From Xenoacremonium recifei (Eukaryota; Ascomycota; Sordariomycetes; Hypocreales; Nectriaceae), in contig WOFQ01000045.1 in assembly GCA_012184525.1 (NCBI GenBank), forward strand, positions 1 to 64,000: a stretch of DNA of 64,000 nt. Reading direction: 5' to 3'. Positions 1 through 10,818 of the stretch are shown piece after piece. The position numbers were made by a program, and so were the translations under genes. The first letter of the stretch is position 1, and every line of letters starts with the position of its first letter. Below the pieces are notes generated by a model, which made no database searches, was not told where the DNA came from, and saw nothing but the letters and a program-made list of their open reading frames with translations.

Positions 1-14
1 GGGGGGGGGGGGGG
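1..14. other. Poly-G run at window edge
   Basis: Fourteen consecutive G residues open the window and lie inside what should be the fourth intron of GOT1. A homopolymer at the very edge is more likely a contig-end or sequencing artefact than biology. Confidence 0.6.
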
Positions 15-26
15 CGAGGTTCGTAC

Positions 27-317
27 GTTGCCCATCGCAAGCCTGCAGTTGGACACATGAGTTAGTTGGCTATTCAAGGTCGGAATCGAGGCGGGACTTA
101 CATGGCGCGATCAAAGAACAGCATCACGCCTCCAATGAGGAAGAAGCCTCCTGCACGCGTCGTCGCATCAGCAAGCCCGGCTTCGCATGGTTACGGATCC
201 GCGCGTACCTACCGCCAGAGCAGAAGACGACTCCGATCTCTGCGGCGCATGGTCAGTGACATTTCGACGTGTCGGGGGAGAAGCTCCAAACGCACTCTGG
301 GAATCTGATAACCACAT
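27..317 (-). CDS. GOT1: Golgi transport protein Got1 (5' part, truncated by window edge)
   Basis: Got1 is a small tetraspanning membrane protein of ER-Golgi vesicle traffic. Four small exons can be joined on the minus strand: 317-296, 239-213, 150-102 and 42-27. They give 38 residues that start MWLSDSQKIGVVF and continue through GGVMLFFDRAM to LAMGN, which is the conserved Got1 N-terminus including the first membrane segment. All introns are GT-AG, 56-62 nt long, and phases agree. A further donor (GTACGA) follows residue 38, and the rest of the gene (about 100 residues in the family) lies beyond the left edge. The start is the family's usual MWL start. The recognition is from family knowledge, and the perfect frame across three introns makes chance unlikely. 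Confidence 0.88.
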
Positions 318-1404
318 AGACATCTTGGCGATGCTGACAGGGCAAATCTGTAGTAGGGATGGAGGAAGAACGGATAAGAGATGCAGAGCGTCGCAGGAAA
401 GTTACACGGAAACCGTTGGCGATTAATCCCGGTCGCAAGCAATGGAAGTCCGCGCAATTGCGTTGTCGTCACTATCGAGAAAGATGCTCGTCGTCGAAAG
501 GGGGCGGTTCTCGCGTTGAGGCTGCTCGTAATCACGGGCTATCGAGCAATCAATTAAATGGCCACGCTTTTCGTATCAGCCAGCAGCAGCAGCAGCGATT
601 GCCAGGGTCTAGAGCAAGCCCCAAGTCGAAGCCACACCCCCTGCATTTCAGCGCGCCGACTATTGGCTGGGTGGGGGCTGTGGGCGAGTGGGCTGGGCCG
701 TAAATTTCAGAATTCCCATCCAGCGTCGGCAGCTGATTATTACCTCTCCATTCCTTTCTCCTCCTCACCTTCGAGCTGAGATTGAGAAGACTCGAATGTC
801 AGGACACGCATATGCACACCAGGGCTTCCAAAGCCTGTTGCTGCTGCTATTACACGCGTGGATCTTGAATACGGTACAGTATTTATTCGTTCGCTATGAT
901 GTTCATTGGCGAGGCATCGGTCATCTATCAGATACCTCGTGCCGTACGTCAACTTTTGCTACACCCATCTGAACGCCTCCCAAGGCTCCGTCTTCTTCTC
1001 GGACATACACACAATATCGTCACCTGCCGCGACGGCCAGAGCGCTTGTCGCAATGGCAACTGAGACACGTTCCTCCCCATACGTTCTCGGTAATCTGTCG
1101 ACCTTCTAGGCAGAGAGCAAAGCCCACCTTGATCACGATTAAGCCGGAGCGTCAATTGCCATCCCTGGTCGAAAGGCTGCGGATGCATAGTTGAGGCTTG
1201 ACTTTGTTGGTCGGACACTCCTCATTTGAAGTCGACGCATGTGATATGTCGGTCCACGGTTGTTGCAGCACGTAGCAGTGACAGCTTTTCCTTCTGGTAC
1301 TGCTTCCAACGCCGCGAATTGAAATGTAAAGATGTCGCCGCCCAGTTCGCGAACGAACTGTGCAGACGACACGGACAAAGAGTCCAAAACACGTCGCCAA
1401 CCTC
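318..1404. other. Intergenic region between GOT1 start and IES6 stop
   Basis: No open frame here has recognisable protein features. It should hold the GOT1 promoter and the IES6 3' end. A short (CAG)n run lies near 581-596. Confidence 0.5.
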
Positions 1405-1977
1405 TCATTTAAGCACCGTATGCGCGCCTCGGGCTTCAAGATATTGCTCAGCCACATTCTGGGGTAGAGATCGAATGAGACCAAAGACTTCCTTATTGTG
1501 ATATCGCAGTCTTGTTTTCGGATCCACATACGGCGCAGGAAGTCCCGTCACGTCGCAGTAATGCTTCGAATGGGCCAACGACGGTGCTGACTCGATGTTC
1601 GTGTACGTAGCACTAGGCGCCGACGCAGGTCCGCCCGTTGGCCGCAGACTCTTCTCCAACACCAGCTTTGACAGGCTCCTCGATGCCTGAGCGAGGTTAG
1701 GCGGCTGGTTTCCGTTCTCCGTAGTCGCGGGTGTGGTGGTGCCGCTGGTTGAGAGGCCATCGTCGTTGGCAGGGGTGGCGATGCCGCTGGCGTCCATCGG
1801 CGTGCCCATAGCTGAAGCCTCACGGCGAGAGGCATCGCCCACAATGGCTTTCAAGTTCTTGTTGCGGCGCTGGTTGGGCTTCCATGTCGAGGAACGGAAC
1901 TTCTTGTGGATGGAGTGGATGTCGAGCTGCTCAATAAGCTGCTGATGCGCCAGCTGCGCTTCGGTGGGTGCGGCCAT
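1405..1977 (-). CDS. IES6: INO80 complex subunit Ies6 (YL1-C domain)
   Basis: Intronless frame of 190 residues. Ies6 is a nuclear subunit of the INO80 chromatin remodeller that binds Arp5 and couples ATP hydrolysis to nucleosome sliding. The YL1 C-terminal signature lies at about residues 140-172 (HYCDVTGLPAPYVDPKT, then LRYHNKEVFGLIRSL). The basic KFRSSTWKPNQRRNKNLK block near residues 27-44 is also typical of Ies6. The middle (about 50-125) is low-complexity Ser/Thr/Pro and looks disordered. The length fits fungal Ies6. It is divergent from DAD4, with 310 bp between start codons, and its partner ARP5 begins 1.25 kb away. Confidence 0.93.
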   Translation of the reverse strand: MAAPTEAQLAHQQLIEQLDIHSIHKKFRSSTWKPNQRRNKNLKAIVGDASRREASAMGTPMDASGIATPANDDGLSTSGTTTPATTENGNQPPNLAQASRSLSKLVLEKSLRPTGGPASAPSATYTNIESAPSLAHSKHYCDVTGLPAPYVDPKTRLRYHNKEVFGLIRSLPQNVAEQYLEARGAHTVLK

Positions 1978-2287
1978 TGTTTTCTATACGAGGACGAAAG
2001 CAATATATATCGTCTATGGTCGATCGGCCGATGCAATGTTCAAGGTGGTCTCAAAGGGTATTGGTGTTTCGCGATTGTCTTTGGAGCTGCCCATCCGAGG
2101 ACGGTTGAGGGAGGTACGTCTTGAGGCTGGAGCTCCCCAATTCTGCCGCCCTTCACCGCACTCACGGGAGCCACCAGCGGTCGCTGAGGCAAGGTTGTGG
2201 CTGAGATAAACAGTGCGAACTGCCCCTCCAACACGAACGCGTCTCGAAAGGACTTGGTCTTAGGTACTTCACAACCACAAACTCAAG

Positions 2288-2743
2288 ATGGTCAGTGAGG
2301 CTGAATATATCACGGGCTCTACGGTATGACTCGTTTCAGTGCTAACCCTCCTATAGGAGAGCCCTCACGAGCATCAGCAGAACTTGCTGCTGTCCCGCAT
2401 CATCACCAACGTTGTACGCACCCCACCTCAGTCACAGCCATCCCATTGTACGTCTATTAACATGAAGACAGGAAAAACTCAACGAGGCTATTATTGTTAT
2501 GAACAAGAGTCTTCAGGTATGCTCAAACGGGATTCCTAGTGCTAGTGGTGAATGTGTCTCTGATCGACATGGTGGTACAGGACATCAACATCCAGAACAT
2601 GAATGTCGAGCTCGTTGCCCAGATGTTCAAGAACTACCAATCCAACGTGCTCTTCCATCTAGAAGGTAAGCTCTGTCAACAATCCTGCCCCAGACCTATC
2701 TAACAAGCTTGTAGCCACCGACAATCTGAAGCCCCCGAGCTAA
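2288..2743 (+). CDS. DAD4: DASH complex subunit Dad4
   Basis: Dad4 is a small subunit of the DASH/Dam1 ring that couples kinetochores to spindle microtubules. Five coding exons (2288-2290, 2357-2413, 2472-2516, 2581-2665, 2715-2743) splice to exactly 72 residues, the same length as yeast Dad4. The product starts [20 protein letters not shown] and ends with the hallmark [10 protein letters not shown]. The first coding exon is the ATG alone; the intron after it runs GTCAGT to TATAG with a GCTAAC branch site. No unspliced frame covers the gene, so automated callers may miss it. The family match through four junctions is strong. It is transcribed in the same direction as ARP5 downstream. Confidence 0.93.
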
Positions 2744-3229
2744 GCGTAGGACCACGTTACATGGAAGGGATCAGTTCGGATTGGATTATGACTATACCAC
2801 TGTAATGATAGACGCGTTATGCACGGTTTTCTTTGAAATGACACTGCCAATTCTCTGCACTTCATTCACTATGTATGAAAATTCAGTATTATTAACTAAT
2901 AAAACATCTGGACCACCAATCACCCAAACCTCACATTCTCATGAGATGGAACTCAACTCGCGGTGTGGCGCGTGCTGGACTGTTAGTGGATCCAGCCACA
3001 CTGAGATGGCCAGCCTCGTAGCCTCATCCATCTCGAACCTCGCCCACGGGCAACATCCATCCTTCACTCAGCTTCCTTCCCAATTAGCTTCGGGAGGCGA
3101 AACCCCGCCAACTGACATTAAATCTTGCTCACCTTCGCTTCTCCTCCCCCTTTCTTCTTGCTCTCTCTTCAACCATGCTCCACCATACCTTTTCGCAATA
3201 ATCTCACCATCTACTTCTAACCCTTCACA
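2744..3229. other. DAD4-ARP5 intergenic region
   Basis: This stretch is pyrimidine-rich towards ARP5 (about 3110-3225) and probably contains the ARP5 promoter and leader. No gene was seen. Confidence 0.5.
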
Positions 3230-5658
3230 ATGGCGCCCATGGCCATCGACGAACCCGCCATCGCGGCGCCTCCGGAGAAGACGTATCCGCCGGCAAAGAT
3301 ATTCCCCGTAAACGAGACGAAGTTCGAGAAGTTCATCGAGCCCCAGACCGACGGGCGCAAACGAGCGCTGGAGAAGCCAGATGCCGCTGCTATAGTAATA
3401 GATTATGGTGCGCCAAACCCCCTTGATGCGCGCGCGGCTCATCCTTACTAAGTGACGTGTTGCCACAGGCTCCTCCGCCGTTCGAGCAGGATGGTCCTTT
3501 GAATCGAAGCCGCGCTTCAGCATTCCGCCCATCATGGCCAAGTACAGGGACCGCAAGCTCGGCAAGACATTCTCGTTCGCTGGATCCGATTGCTACGCCG
3601 ACACGACCGCTCGAGCCCATATCCGAGGTGCATTCGAAACGGGTACAGGTATTGTGAGCAATTGGGATGTGACGGAGCATGTGCTGGATTATATTTTTCT
3701 CAAGCTGGGCATGAACCAGTCCGATGGCAACGTTGAGGTCCCAATCGTCATGACAGAGGCGGTCGCGAACCTCCCGTACTCGCGGAAATGTGGGTGACCC
3801 CTTGCGTGGTCATAAACTATCTACTTACAACTGTCTCAGCGATGACAGAGATTCTCTTCGAGTGTTACGGCGCCCCCTCGCTAGCATACGGCATCGACTC
3901 GCTATTCTCATACAGACACAATAACGGCAAGACGGGTCTGGTCATCTCATCCTCGTATACTTCAACGCATGTTATTCCTGTGTTCAATTCCAAAGCCATG
4001 CTCGCTCAAGCGACCAGATTGAATTGGGGCGGTTATCAAAATGCAGAGTACCTGCTCAGGCTGATCCGGTTGAAATATCCAGCCTTCACGGGAAAGCTCA
4101 ATGTATCCCAAGCAGAGCACATGCTGCGAGATCATTGTTACGTATCACAAGACTACGATAACGAGCTAGCAAACTACCTTGAGTGGACAGGCTTGGAAGA
4201 CCGTGATATCGTCATCCAGTATCCCTATACCGAGGAGGTCATCGTGAAGAAGACCGAGGAAGAGTTGGCGCGGATTGCAGAGCGAAAGAAAGAGAGTGGA
4301 CGACGGTTGCAGGAACAAGCCGCCAAGATGCGTCTCGAAAAGCTCATGAAGAAGGAACAAGATCTGGAATACTACAAGGACCTGCAGAGGAAGCTTGTAG
4401 ATGAGACCAAGAAGGAGACCCGGCGAGTCCTCGACAGTCACGACATTAAGGACGAGAATGAACTTGACAAGATTGTGAGGGAGCTTGAGAAATCCATCAA
4501 AAAGGCCCGGACGAAGGATGTCGGTGGTGATCCTGAAGAAGAACAAGAAGCGCCAAATTTCGACCTGCTGGAGATCCCTGACGACCAACTCGATGAAGCT
4601 CAACTCAAGCAGAAGCGACAACAACGCCTCCTAAAGTCTAATCACGACGCTCGAGCACGTGCCAAGGCTGAGAAGGAGGCTGAAAAGGCTCGTATTGCAG
4701 AAGAGGAGCGCCTCGACAATGAGCGACGAGACAACGATCTCGACGGATGGCTTGATGAGAAACGACAGGCGCGCGCAGATACATTGCAACGGATGAAGGA
4801 ACGCGATCGCCTCAAGCAAGATCTCGGCAACCGCAAGTCGCTGGCTTCACAGATCCGCATGAAGAGCATCGCGAACCTCGCCTCAGACAACCCGACAAAG
4901 AAGCGACGGCGCGGCGGAGACGACGACAACTTCGGTGCAAACGACGACGACTGGGGTGTGTACCGGCAGATTGCTGTGGGCGAGAACAGCGATGACGAGC
5001 AAGAGGAGGAGGATTTGATGGCCACGCTCAAGTCTCTCGAGCAGGATCTTTTACGCTACGATCCTGACTTCGACTACGAGCACACGCATGAGGCGCAATC
5101 GGACTGGAGCAAGTCACTCCTCCACGCCTTCGCGCGCGGCCCGCGACCCTTTGATCCAGCCTCACAAGCCGAGCTGAACCAAATCCACCTCAACGTCGAG
5201 CGCATCCGCGTGCCCGAGGTTGTCTTCCGACCCTCCATCGCCGGCGTCGACCAGGCCGGCATCGTCGAGATTGCCGGCGACATCCTCAACCAGCGCCTCG
5301 CCGGCATGCCCGCGCGTGACGACTTCCTGAAGGACGTCTTCCTGACCGGCGGCAACACGCTGTTCCGCAACTTCGACCAGCGTGTGCGCGACGGTCTCCA
5401 GGCCCTGCTGCCTATGGATTCGCCCCTCGCTGTGCGCCGCGCCCAGGACGCCTTGCTGGATGCCTGGAAGGGCGCTGCTGGCTGGGCTGGATCGGCGGCG
5501 TGGAAGGCGGCGAGGGTCTCGCGGGACGAGTACTTGGAGAAGGGTCCGGATTATATCAAGGTATGTGGCGACCCCTAACCCCTTTTTCTCAAATCAGGCC
5601 CAAAGAATCTTAGCTGACTCCATCTCAGGAACACGATATGGGCAACTCGTACGCATAG
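3230..5658 (+). CDS. ARP5: Actin-related protein Arp5 (INO80 complex)
   Basis: Arp5 is an actin-fold nuclear protein that, with Ies6, forms the nucleosome-engaging module of INO80. Exons 3230-3407, 3469-3789, 3840-5560 and 5629-5658 join to 749 residues, close to yeast Arp5 (755). The actin-fold N-half shows IVIDYGSSAVRAGW near residue 55 and then SRKSMTEILFECYGAPS across the second intron. A long charged coiled-coil insertion (about residues 270-540, rich in Glu, Lys and Arg) is the family's hallmark insertion. The actin fold resumes with VFLTGGNTLFRNFDQRV, and the protein ends EHDMGNSYA. The introns are 50-68 nt with good branch sites. The IES6 gene is divergent on the other side of DAD4. 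Confidence 0.94.
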
Positions 5659-6167
5659 GCAGGAACACATCCTGGACTGGACAACTGAGAAGTTGTGTGT
5701 TTGGGTCAAGGGCCAGCCGGAGGAGAGGGGATGGAGTATAAAACCGGGTTCGTTTACTTTTATGGGCAGTTATTACCATCATTTGTCTACTTTCTCCCGT
5801 TTTCTCGTCTCTATCCAAGACATACACGTGCTTTGAAAATAGAAGAAGGGATTTCTTTCGTCAGACTTTCACAAGTCCTCCCTGACGTGCCCCTGAACCC
5901 CCCAACCCAACCTATCTCTATGGAGAAGAGAAACAAACAAGAAACCCTAGAGCCTTCCTCTCGTCGTTTGTCAAAAAACCACCACAGTAGTGAATCCCCT
6001 TCCACGCGAAGATCTGCTTTAACACTGAACGGAAAGCACGCGAAATAAAAACTTCCAGTAACGCCGCCGTACTCTCTGGGCCGTACTACACGAATCGCAA
6101 AACGCCAAGTCCCAGAAACACAGAAATCACAACTCATATCCCTTCACAACTGCGAGTTGATCGCTTT
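5659..6167. other. Convergent ARP5 / bZIP 3' region
   Basis: No gene was seen. The stretch presumably holds the two 3' untranslated regions. Confidence 0.5.
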
Positions 6168-7818
6168 CTAAACGCCCGATCCGGGGCCCGCCTCTTCGGG
6201 CTGCTGCAATTGCCGGTTGATCTCCTCGGCGCTGCGGGTGTCCTCGGTGCCGGTGGGGGGGCCGGTGTGGGAGGTGCCCGGCTCGGCTTTGAAGGGCTCG
6301 GCCTTGAAGGTCTGGCTCGTGTAGGAGTGGCGCTCGGCCATCTGCTCGTGAGCGGCGAGACCAGCGACGGCCTGGGCAACGGCCTCGAGGGGCGTGCCGA
6401 CTGCGGCGTTCGGTGGTGGCGGCGCAAGCTCGGGCGCGTTGGTGGGTGCCGGAGGGGGGCCGGGCGGCGGCGCGCCGGGTTGCTGCGAGAGATCAAGGTG
6501 TGCGGGCGGCTGCGGTACTTCGCCGGAGACTTCGAGGAGACGCGCCTGCAACTGGATGACGTAGTCGCGCAGAGCGTAGTTCTGGTCTCGCATCGCCTTG
6601 ATGTTGGGCTCCATGGCTTCGTAGTCGCGGACCTGCTGCTCGAGTTTCTTGATGTAGCCCTCCTTGCGTTGTCGGAAAGCTCTCTGCGCTCTCTATTAGT
6701 ACATGCGACTCAGACGAACATGTGCGCGCCGACTGACCTGCGCGGCTCGGTTCTGTGCAGCTCGCTTCGACTGCGAGAGTTCGCGCTTAGCTTTCCGGCC
6801 GTCGTTCATCGTCTCTTCGTGGCCGGGTTGCGACGGCGCCGGCGCAATGTTTGGCGCCGAGTGCGAAGCTCCGGGGCTATGGCCCGAAGGCGCGGCGATG
6901 GGCATCATGGTCGCGATAGGAAGCTGGTGGTTTACACGAGCGCGAAGCTCGGGATGGATGTGCGCGTCGGCGTCGACGTCCGACTTGGGCACGAGTGATC
7001 GCGGAGAAGCGGAAGACGAGGATGATTCGGTGCCCACAGCGGCGAGGTCGCTGTACCCGTTCAACGACGACCGCGGCGAAGCGAAGGGCTGCTGAGGCGC
7101 GTTCCGCTGTAAGTCGCGTGCGGCGGCGGCGGCGGCGGCGCTGAGGCTGAAGGCCGATCCCAGAGACGAAGGCGCGTCGTGGTCCTTAAGAAGTTCGAGC
7201 TGTGCGCGCAGTTGCTGCTCTGCGGGAGAGGACGCTCATGTCAGTAAACAGCTTGGTCACCGAGCAGAAAGAAGTGCAATTGGAGCAGCGACGAGGCGCA
7301 AACGCTACCAGGACTCCAAAGTCGACTGGGAAGGTCGCGACGGGGAACGAGAGCAGGGCAGGCGCTGAAATGATGGGCAAGGGCATGGCCGGCGGAAGGG
7401 GAGGGTGATCTCAGCATGCGCCTGCGAGACTCCGTCCCCATCTAGGATAGTGACCTGAGATCCTCTGCAGGGATAGTTGAGAAACAAAAGAGAGGAGGCC
7501 GATGTCAAGACCGGGGTTGGTTCAAGGTAGGTAGAGACGGCATCGCGGTGGGCTTGGTGGGAGATGCCGAAGGAGATGCGCTGGATCAGACAGGGCAAGA
7601 TCAATCAAAATCAAACAGGCTGTCCGCGCCAAAAGACAGAAACGAGGCGAATGTGCAACCTGGTCGCAGACACGCGCTCCAAGAGTGCCATTTGCGACAG
7701 AACGAAAATCATGAAAAAGGACTGACTGTGACTGACCTTGATTGCTGGCGCCGGTGCTGGACGAAGTGCTCTGCATGCTGTAGCTTGGGAGCTCTGGAGC
7801 GAGGGTCTGACTCAGCAT
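6168..7818 (-). CDS. Yap/AP-1-type bZIP transcription factor
   Basis: Nuclear DNA-binding regulator. Exons 7818-7737, 7219-6738 and 6683-6168 join in frame to 359 residues. The basic region reads SKRAAQNRAAQ up to residue 188, then an intron, then RAFRQRKEGYIKKLEQQV. This keeps the N-x-x-A-A-Q-x-x-F-R core of fungal Yap proteins. The zipper continues to about residue 240 (DYVIQLQARLLE). An Ala run (about residues 48-55, encoded by a CGG/GCC repeat at 7121-7140) and a Pro-rich C-terminal third flank it. I see no Cys-rich redox domain, so it is probably not the Yap1/Pap1 oxidative-stress regulator; it resembles the Fcr3-like fungal bZIP group. The first intron is long (517 nt) for this window. 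The MLSQ start is chosen because exon 1 then joins in phase. Confidence 0.85.
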
Positions 7819-10223
7819 TCATATAAGTACTCGTCCGCCGTGGGCCAGCGCGACTAAAGCGACTAGACCTAGCGGGCGCTGACGTGAAGGACCGGGAGAG
7901 ACGACGTGATACGTTCTCGTCTCGGACTGTTATTATGTAACCGAGCAACACGGGTTGACGGGCTGGGGCGGAGCCAGCGGCTGGCTGGAAAGGCACAAGA
8001 GCGCGTGCGGACACCAGATTGGCACCAGGCGGTGTGTGTGTGTTTCGGCTGGCGTATTTATATACGCCAACGAACGTGCAGGACTCTCTTTGTGCTGTGT
8101 GAAGGTGTTGCTGGTGGACGTGGCTTTGCTGCTTCTTCTCGTTTGCGCGTGTCCACTGTTTTTTGGTGTTGTCTTTGCTTGTTGGCGTTCCCCTTTGTTC
8201 GCTTCAATGGTTGATTTCTGCTCTGCCTCTGGTCTCAACCGGAATGGCGTCTCTGATGCTGGATCTGGATCACACCCCCGGAGTCGTCGGTCGACCTATT
8301 TACCCCCCGATGCACACGCGCTGATCTCCCCTGGCCGGTCGGTTTCAACGCTTGAAGGGACCCTCTCGAATCGAAGGATCCGATCTGTCAGTCCGCCCCC
8401 CGAGTTAGGCAGCCCTCTTCTTTTACCTCTGTTCGTCTTCCCCTTGGCCGGCTGTGCCACGGAGTTGAAACGACGCCCCAACTGAAACGGGCAGATGCTT
8501 GAGCCACTCACGCACGAGACGATACCGCTACACGCGAGCCGGGACCCCGCTGGGTTCGCCCCTCCGTCTTCTTCTAGATCAGGGATTCTTCTGCTGCCCG
8601 TTCTTGATGGGCGCGCTGCGGGTAGCGAGATGGTGGTGTCGATGCAACGAAGATGGTTGAGAAATCTTGGTTTGTCAGCAGCGAGATTGCATCCCAAATG
8701 GCCAGACCGGCGGGGTGGGGCATTGCGGAGCTTGGACCTCCAACATTATCGACAAAATCCGCACGGCAGGGAACCAATGAGGAAGCTCGGCGAGCACGGG
8801 CCTTTCGGCGGTCGAAAGAAATTTCTCGTTCCGGAAATATGTGCGTACCAGCCACACAGGGTTCGGCTTCGCATCCCATCACCGCGGCGCCCAGGCTCTG
8901 CCACGCAGCCTCGCCGCTTGAAAGTGTGAGGTGAAATTCAGGCAAATTACATACCATGATGGCCGCCTCGGGTTATCCGGACAGACCAGTCATCGAAGCT
9001 TATCCGTTGCCGGGCGGTTTTCTTATGTAATTCGTCACGCCTCCCCGGCTAAACTGCACCCGGTGGGGGGCAATCCCGCACAGCATTCCAATCCATGACC
9101 TCGATGTTTGGGGGCGGACTGAGGCGATTACGTGAGCAATGCGCGCGTTATCCCTCCCGTTCAGGTCGAGTCGCGACATCCGCACGGCGACGGAGGACGG
9201 ACGGCGTAAAGTCCGAATGTACATATGCAGGATTGTTATCCTAATGGGGAGAGCGTGTGCGCGTCGGTCGGCGAAGCAGTAACAGTGGCTGGCTGGTAAG
9301 TTAACTAGGTCGAGTCGGCGGCCGACACTGCAACTCCCAATGTCAGCATCTTCCGTATCAGATGAGCATTGCGAGCTGGAAAGCGTTGAGTATCCGCGGA
9401 ATCCAGTGACATTCGTGTCGTAGTCACCGTGACCTTCCATCAGACCGCACAGTTGTGTCCAGGTCCATCGGCTTTTGTCCCGGCTCCTTCGGTTGGAAAA
9501 TTAGGTCGCGGATGCTGAAGAAGCACCTCTCCAAGTGAAGACGCATGGATGTTTGATCCCATGTGGCTTCCCATCGTCTAGGTGCATATGCCAAGGCACA
9601 CCTGTCCGTGGGCCAGGGTCCAGCGTCGTGCATGATAAGCCCGTGCCTGGTTGACGTCTCGTATCTGAGCATGGAATCAAGATGAGAATCATGTGGGATG
9701 AAGTGGTAACCACCTTCCAGATAACATGGGCTTAGGATTAGCTAAGTCGAGGACTTAGTCAGCCTTTGCTTTGCTGCGTGCTATCTACAAATTCTGCTAT
9801 CTTCAATGTACGTGATTTAATAATGTTGATATGCTGTTTGGGGTGGTTGGAAGCATTGCCGGGGCCCCCTTCTCATCTTTCCCATATCTTTCGAGGAGTG
9901 CCAGCCTCATGATGTGACAAGTGAGGGCGAAATGCAAATGTAGACGAGTTACGGCGCGTAACTAAACAACATATACTCTACCTCTACATTTATAGAAGAT
10001 AGACACTGACAAAATTTCAAAAGAAACAGGATGCAAAGGGCAGAAATATGAGAGACAATATGCCTAGAACAAAAAATGATTGGACTTACACGTTTGACAC
10101 ATGCTTAACCGATGTGCTGATTTACCGCTACCCTAGAGACCAAAAGTGCATTTTCGGATGCAATGCAACGCAAATCACATAAATTCTACACTCTACCCGA
10201 CACCACCCCTCACCACCACCACA
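7819..10223. other. 2.4-kb divergent region between bZIP gene and PCD gene
   Basis: No coding region could be supported on either strand. It contains a short GT run near 8033-8044 and several short upstream ATG frames on the bZIP side. Such length is typical of promoters and long leaders of fungal regulators. AT content rises towards the PCD gene (about 9950-10080). Confidence 0.4.
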
Positions 10224-10818
10224 ATGCGCCCTTTCCTGCGCTTTCCCTCTCGTATATCTTCACTTATTCGCTTCTCATCAACCATGCAGCCGCGTTTCTC
10301 CGCCGGTACCGACGCCGGCACTGTGACGCCCGCGTTGGAGCCCCTGTTGTCTTCCTCGGGTGGCCGCTGGACGCTCACCAACGACGGCGAAGCCCTGGAG
10401 CGCTCATTCAAGTTCAAGACTTTCGCAAAGACCTGGGTGTGTATTTGAGACTCACAAAGTCCACAAGCAGAGCCTAACTGAGCGTAGGATTTCATGACGG
10501 CAGTGAGCTTGCAGTGCAAGATCAAGAACCACCACCCTGAGTGGTCGAACGTACGTTACTGACCCCCTACACGCACCAAGGTCAATGGACAAGGCTCATG
10601 ATGATCAGGTTTACAACACAACATTCATTCGTTGGACGACGCACAACCCGAAGGGCCTCTCGGAGAAGGATGTCCAATTGGCCACCGCGTGCGATGAGAT
10701 GGCGGCGCAGTTTGGCGAGTTGCCGCCCGAGCCTCCAACCGAGGCATGCCCGCTGAAGAGTCTTGCGGACCAGACTGCTTCGACGGCAGGAGATTGCTGC
10801 ACACCCAAGAAAAAGTAA
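10224..10818 (+). CDS. Pterin-4a-carbinolamine dehydratase
   Basis: This enzyme dehydrates 4a-hydroxytetrahydropterin, recycling the pterin cofactor. Exons 10224-10436, 10488-10550 and 10609-10818 join to 161 residues. The family core is clear: FKFKTFAKTW-DFM, then HHPEWSN-VYN at about residues 86-95 with the paired active-site histidines, then TTHNPKGLSEKDVQLA. The N-terminal 20 residues (MRPFLRFPSRISSLIRFSS) are Arg/Ser-rich without acids and could be a mitochondrial presequence; a second in-frame ATG at 10284 would remove it. The C-terminus carries an extra Cys-rich tail (DCCTPKKK). Most filamentous ascomycetes lack a classical aromatic amino-acid hydroxylase pathway, so the physiological role is open. 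Confidence 0.9.

Noticed and set aside
949..1218. 89-codon minus-strand frame between GOT1 and IES6
   Set aside because: Low-complexity basic composition, no family match and no splice model; lies in the expected 3' region of IES6.
6210..6998. 262-codon plus-strand frame opposite the bZIP gene
   Set aside because: Antisense shadow of exons 2 and 3 of the bZIP gene, reading through its intron; no protein features of its own.
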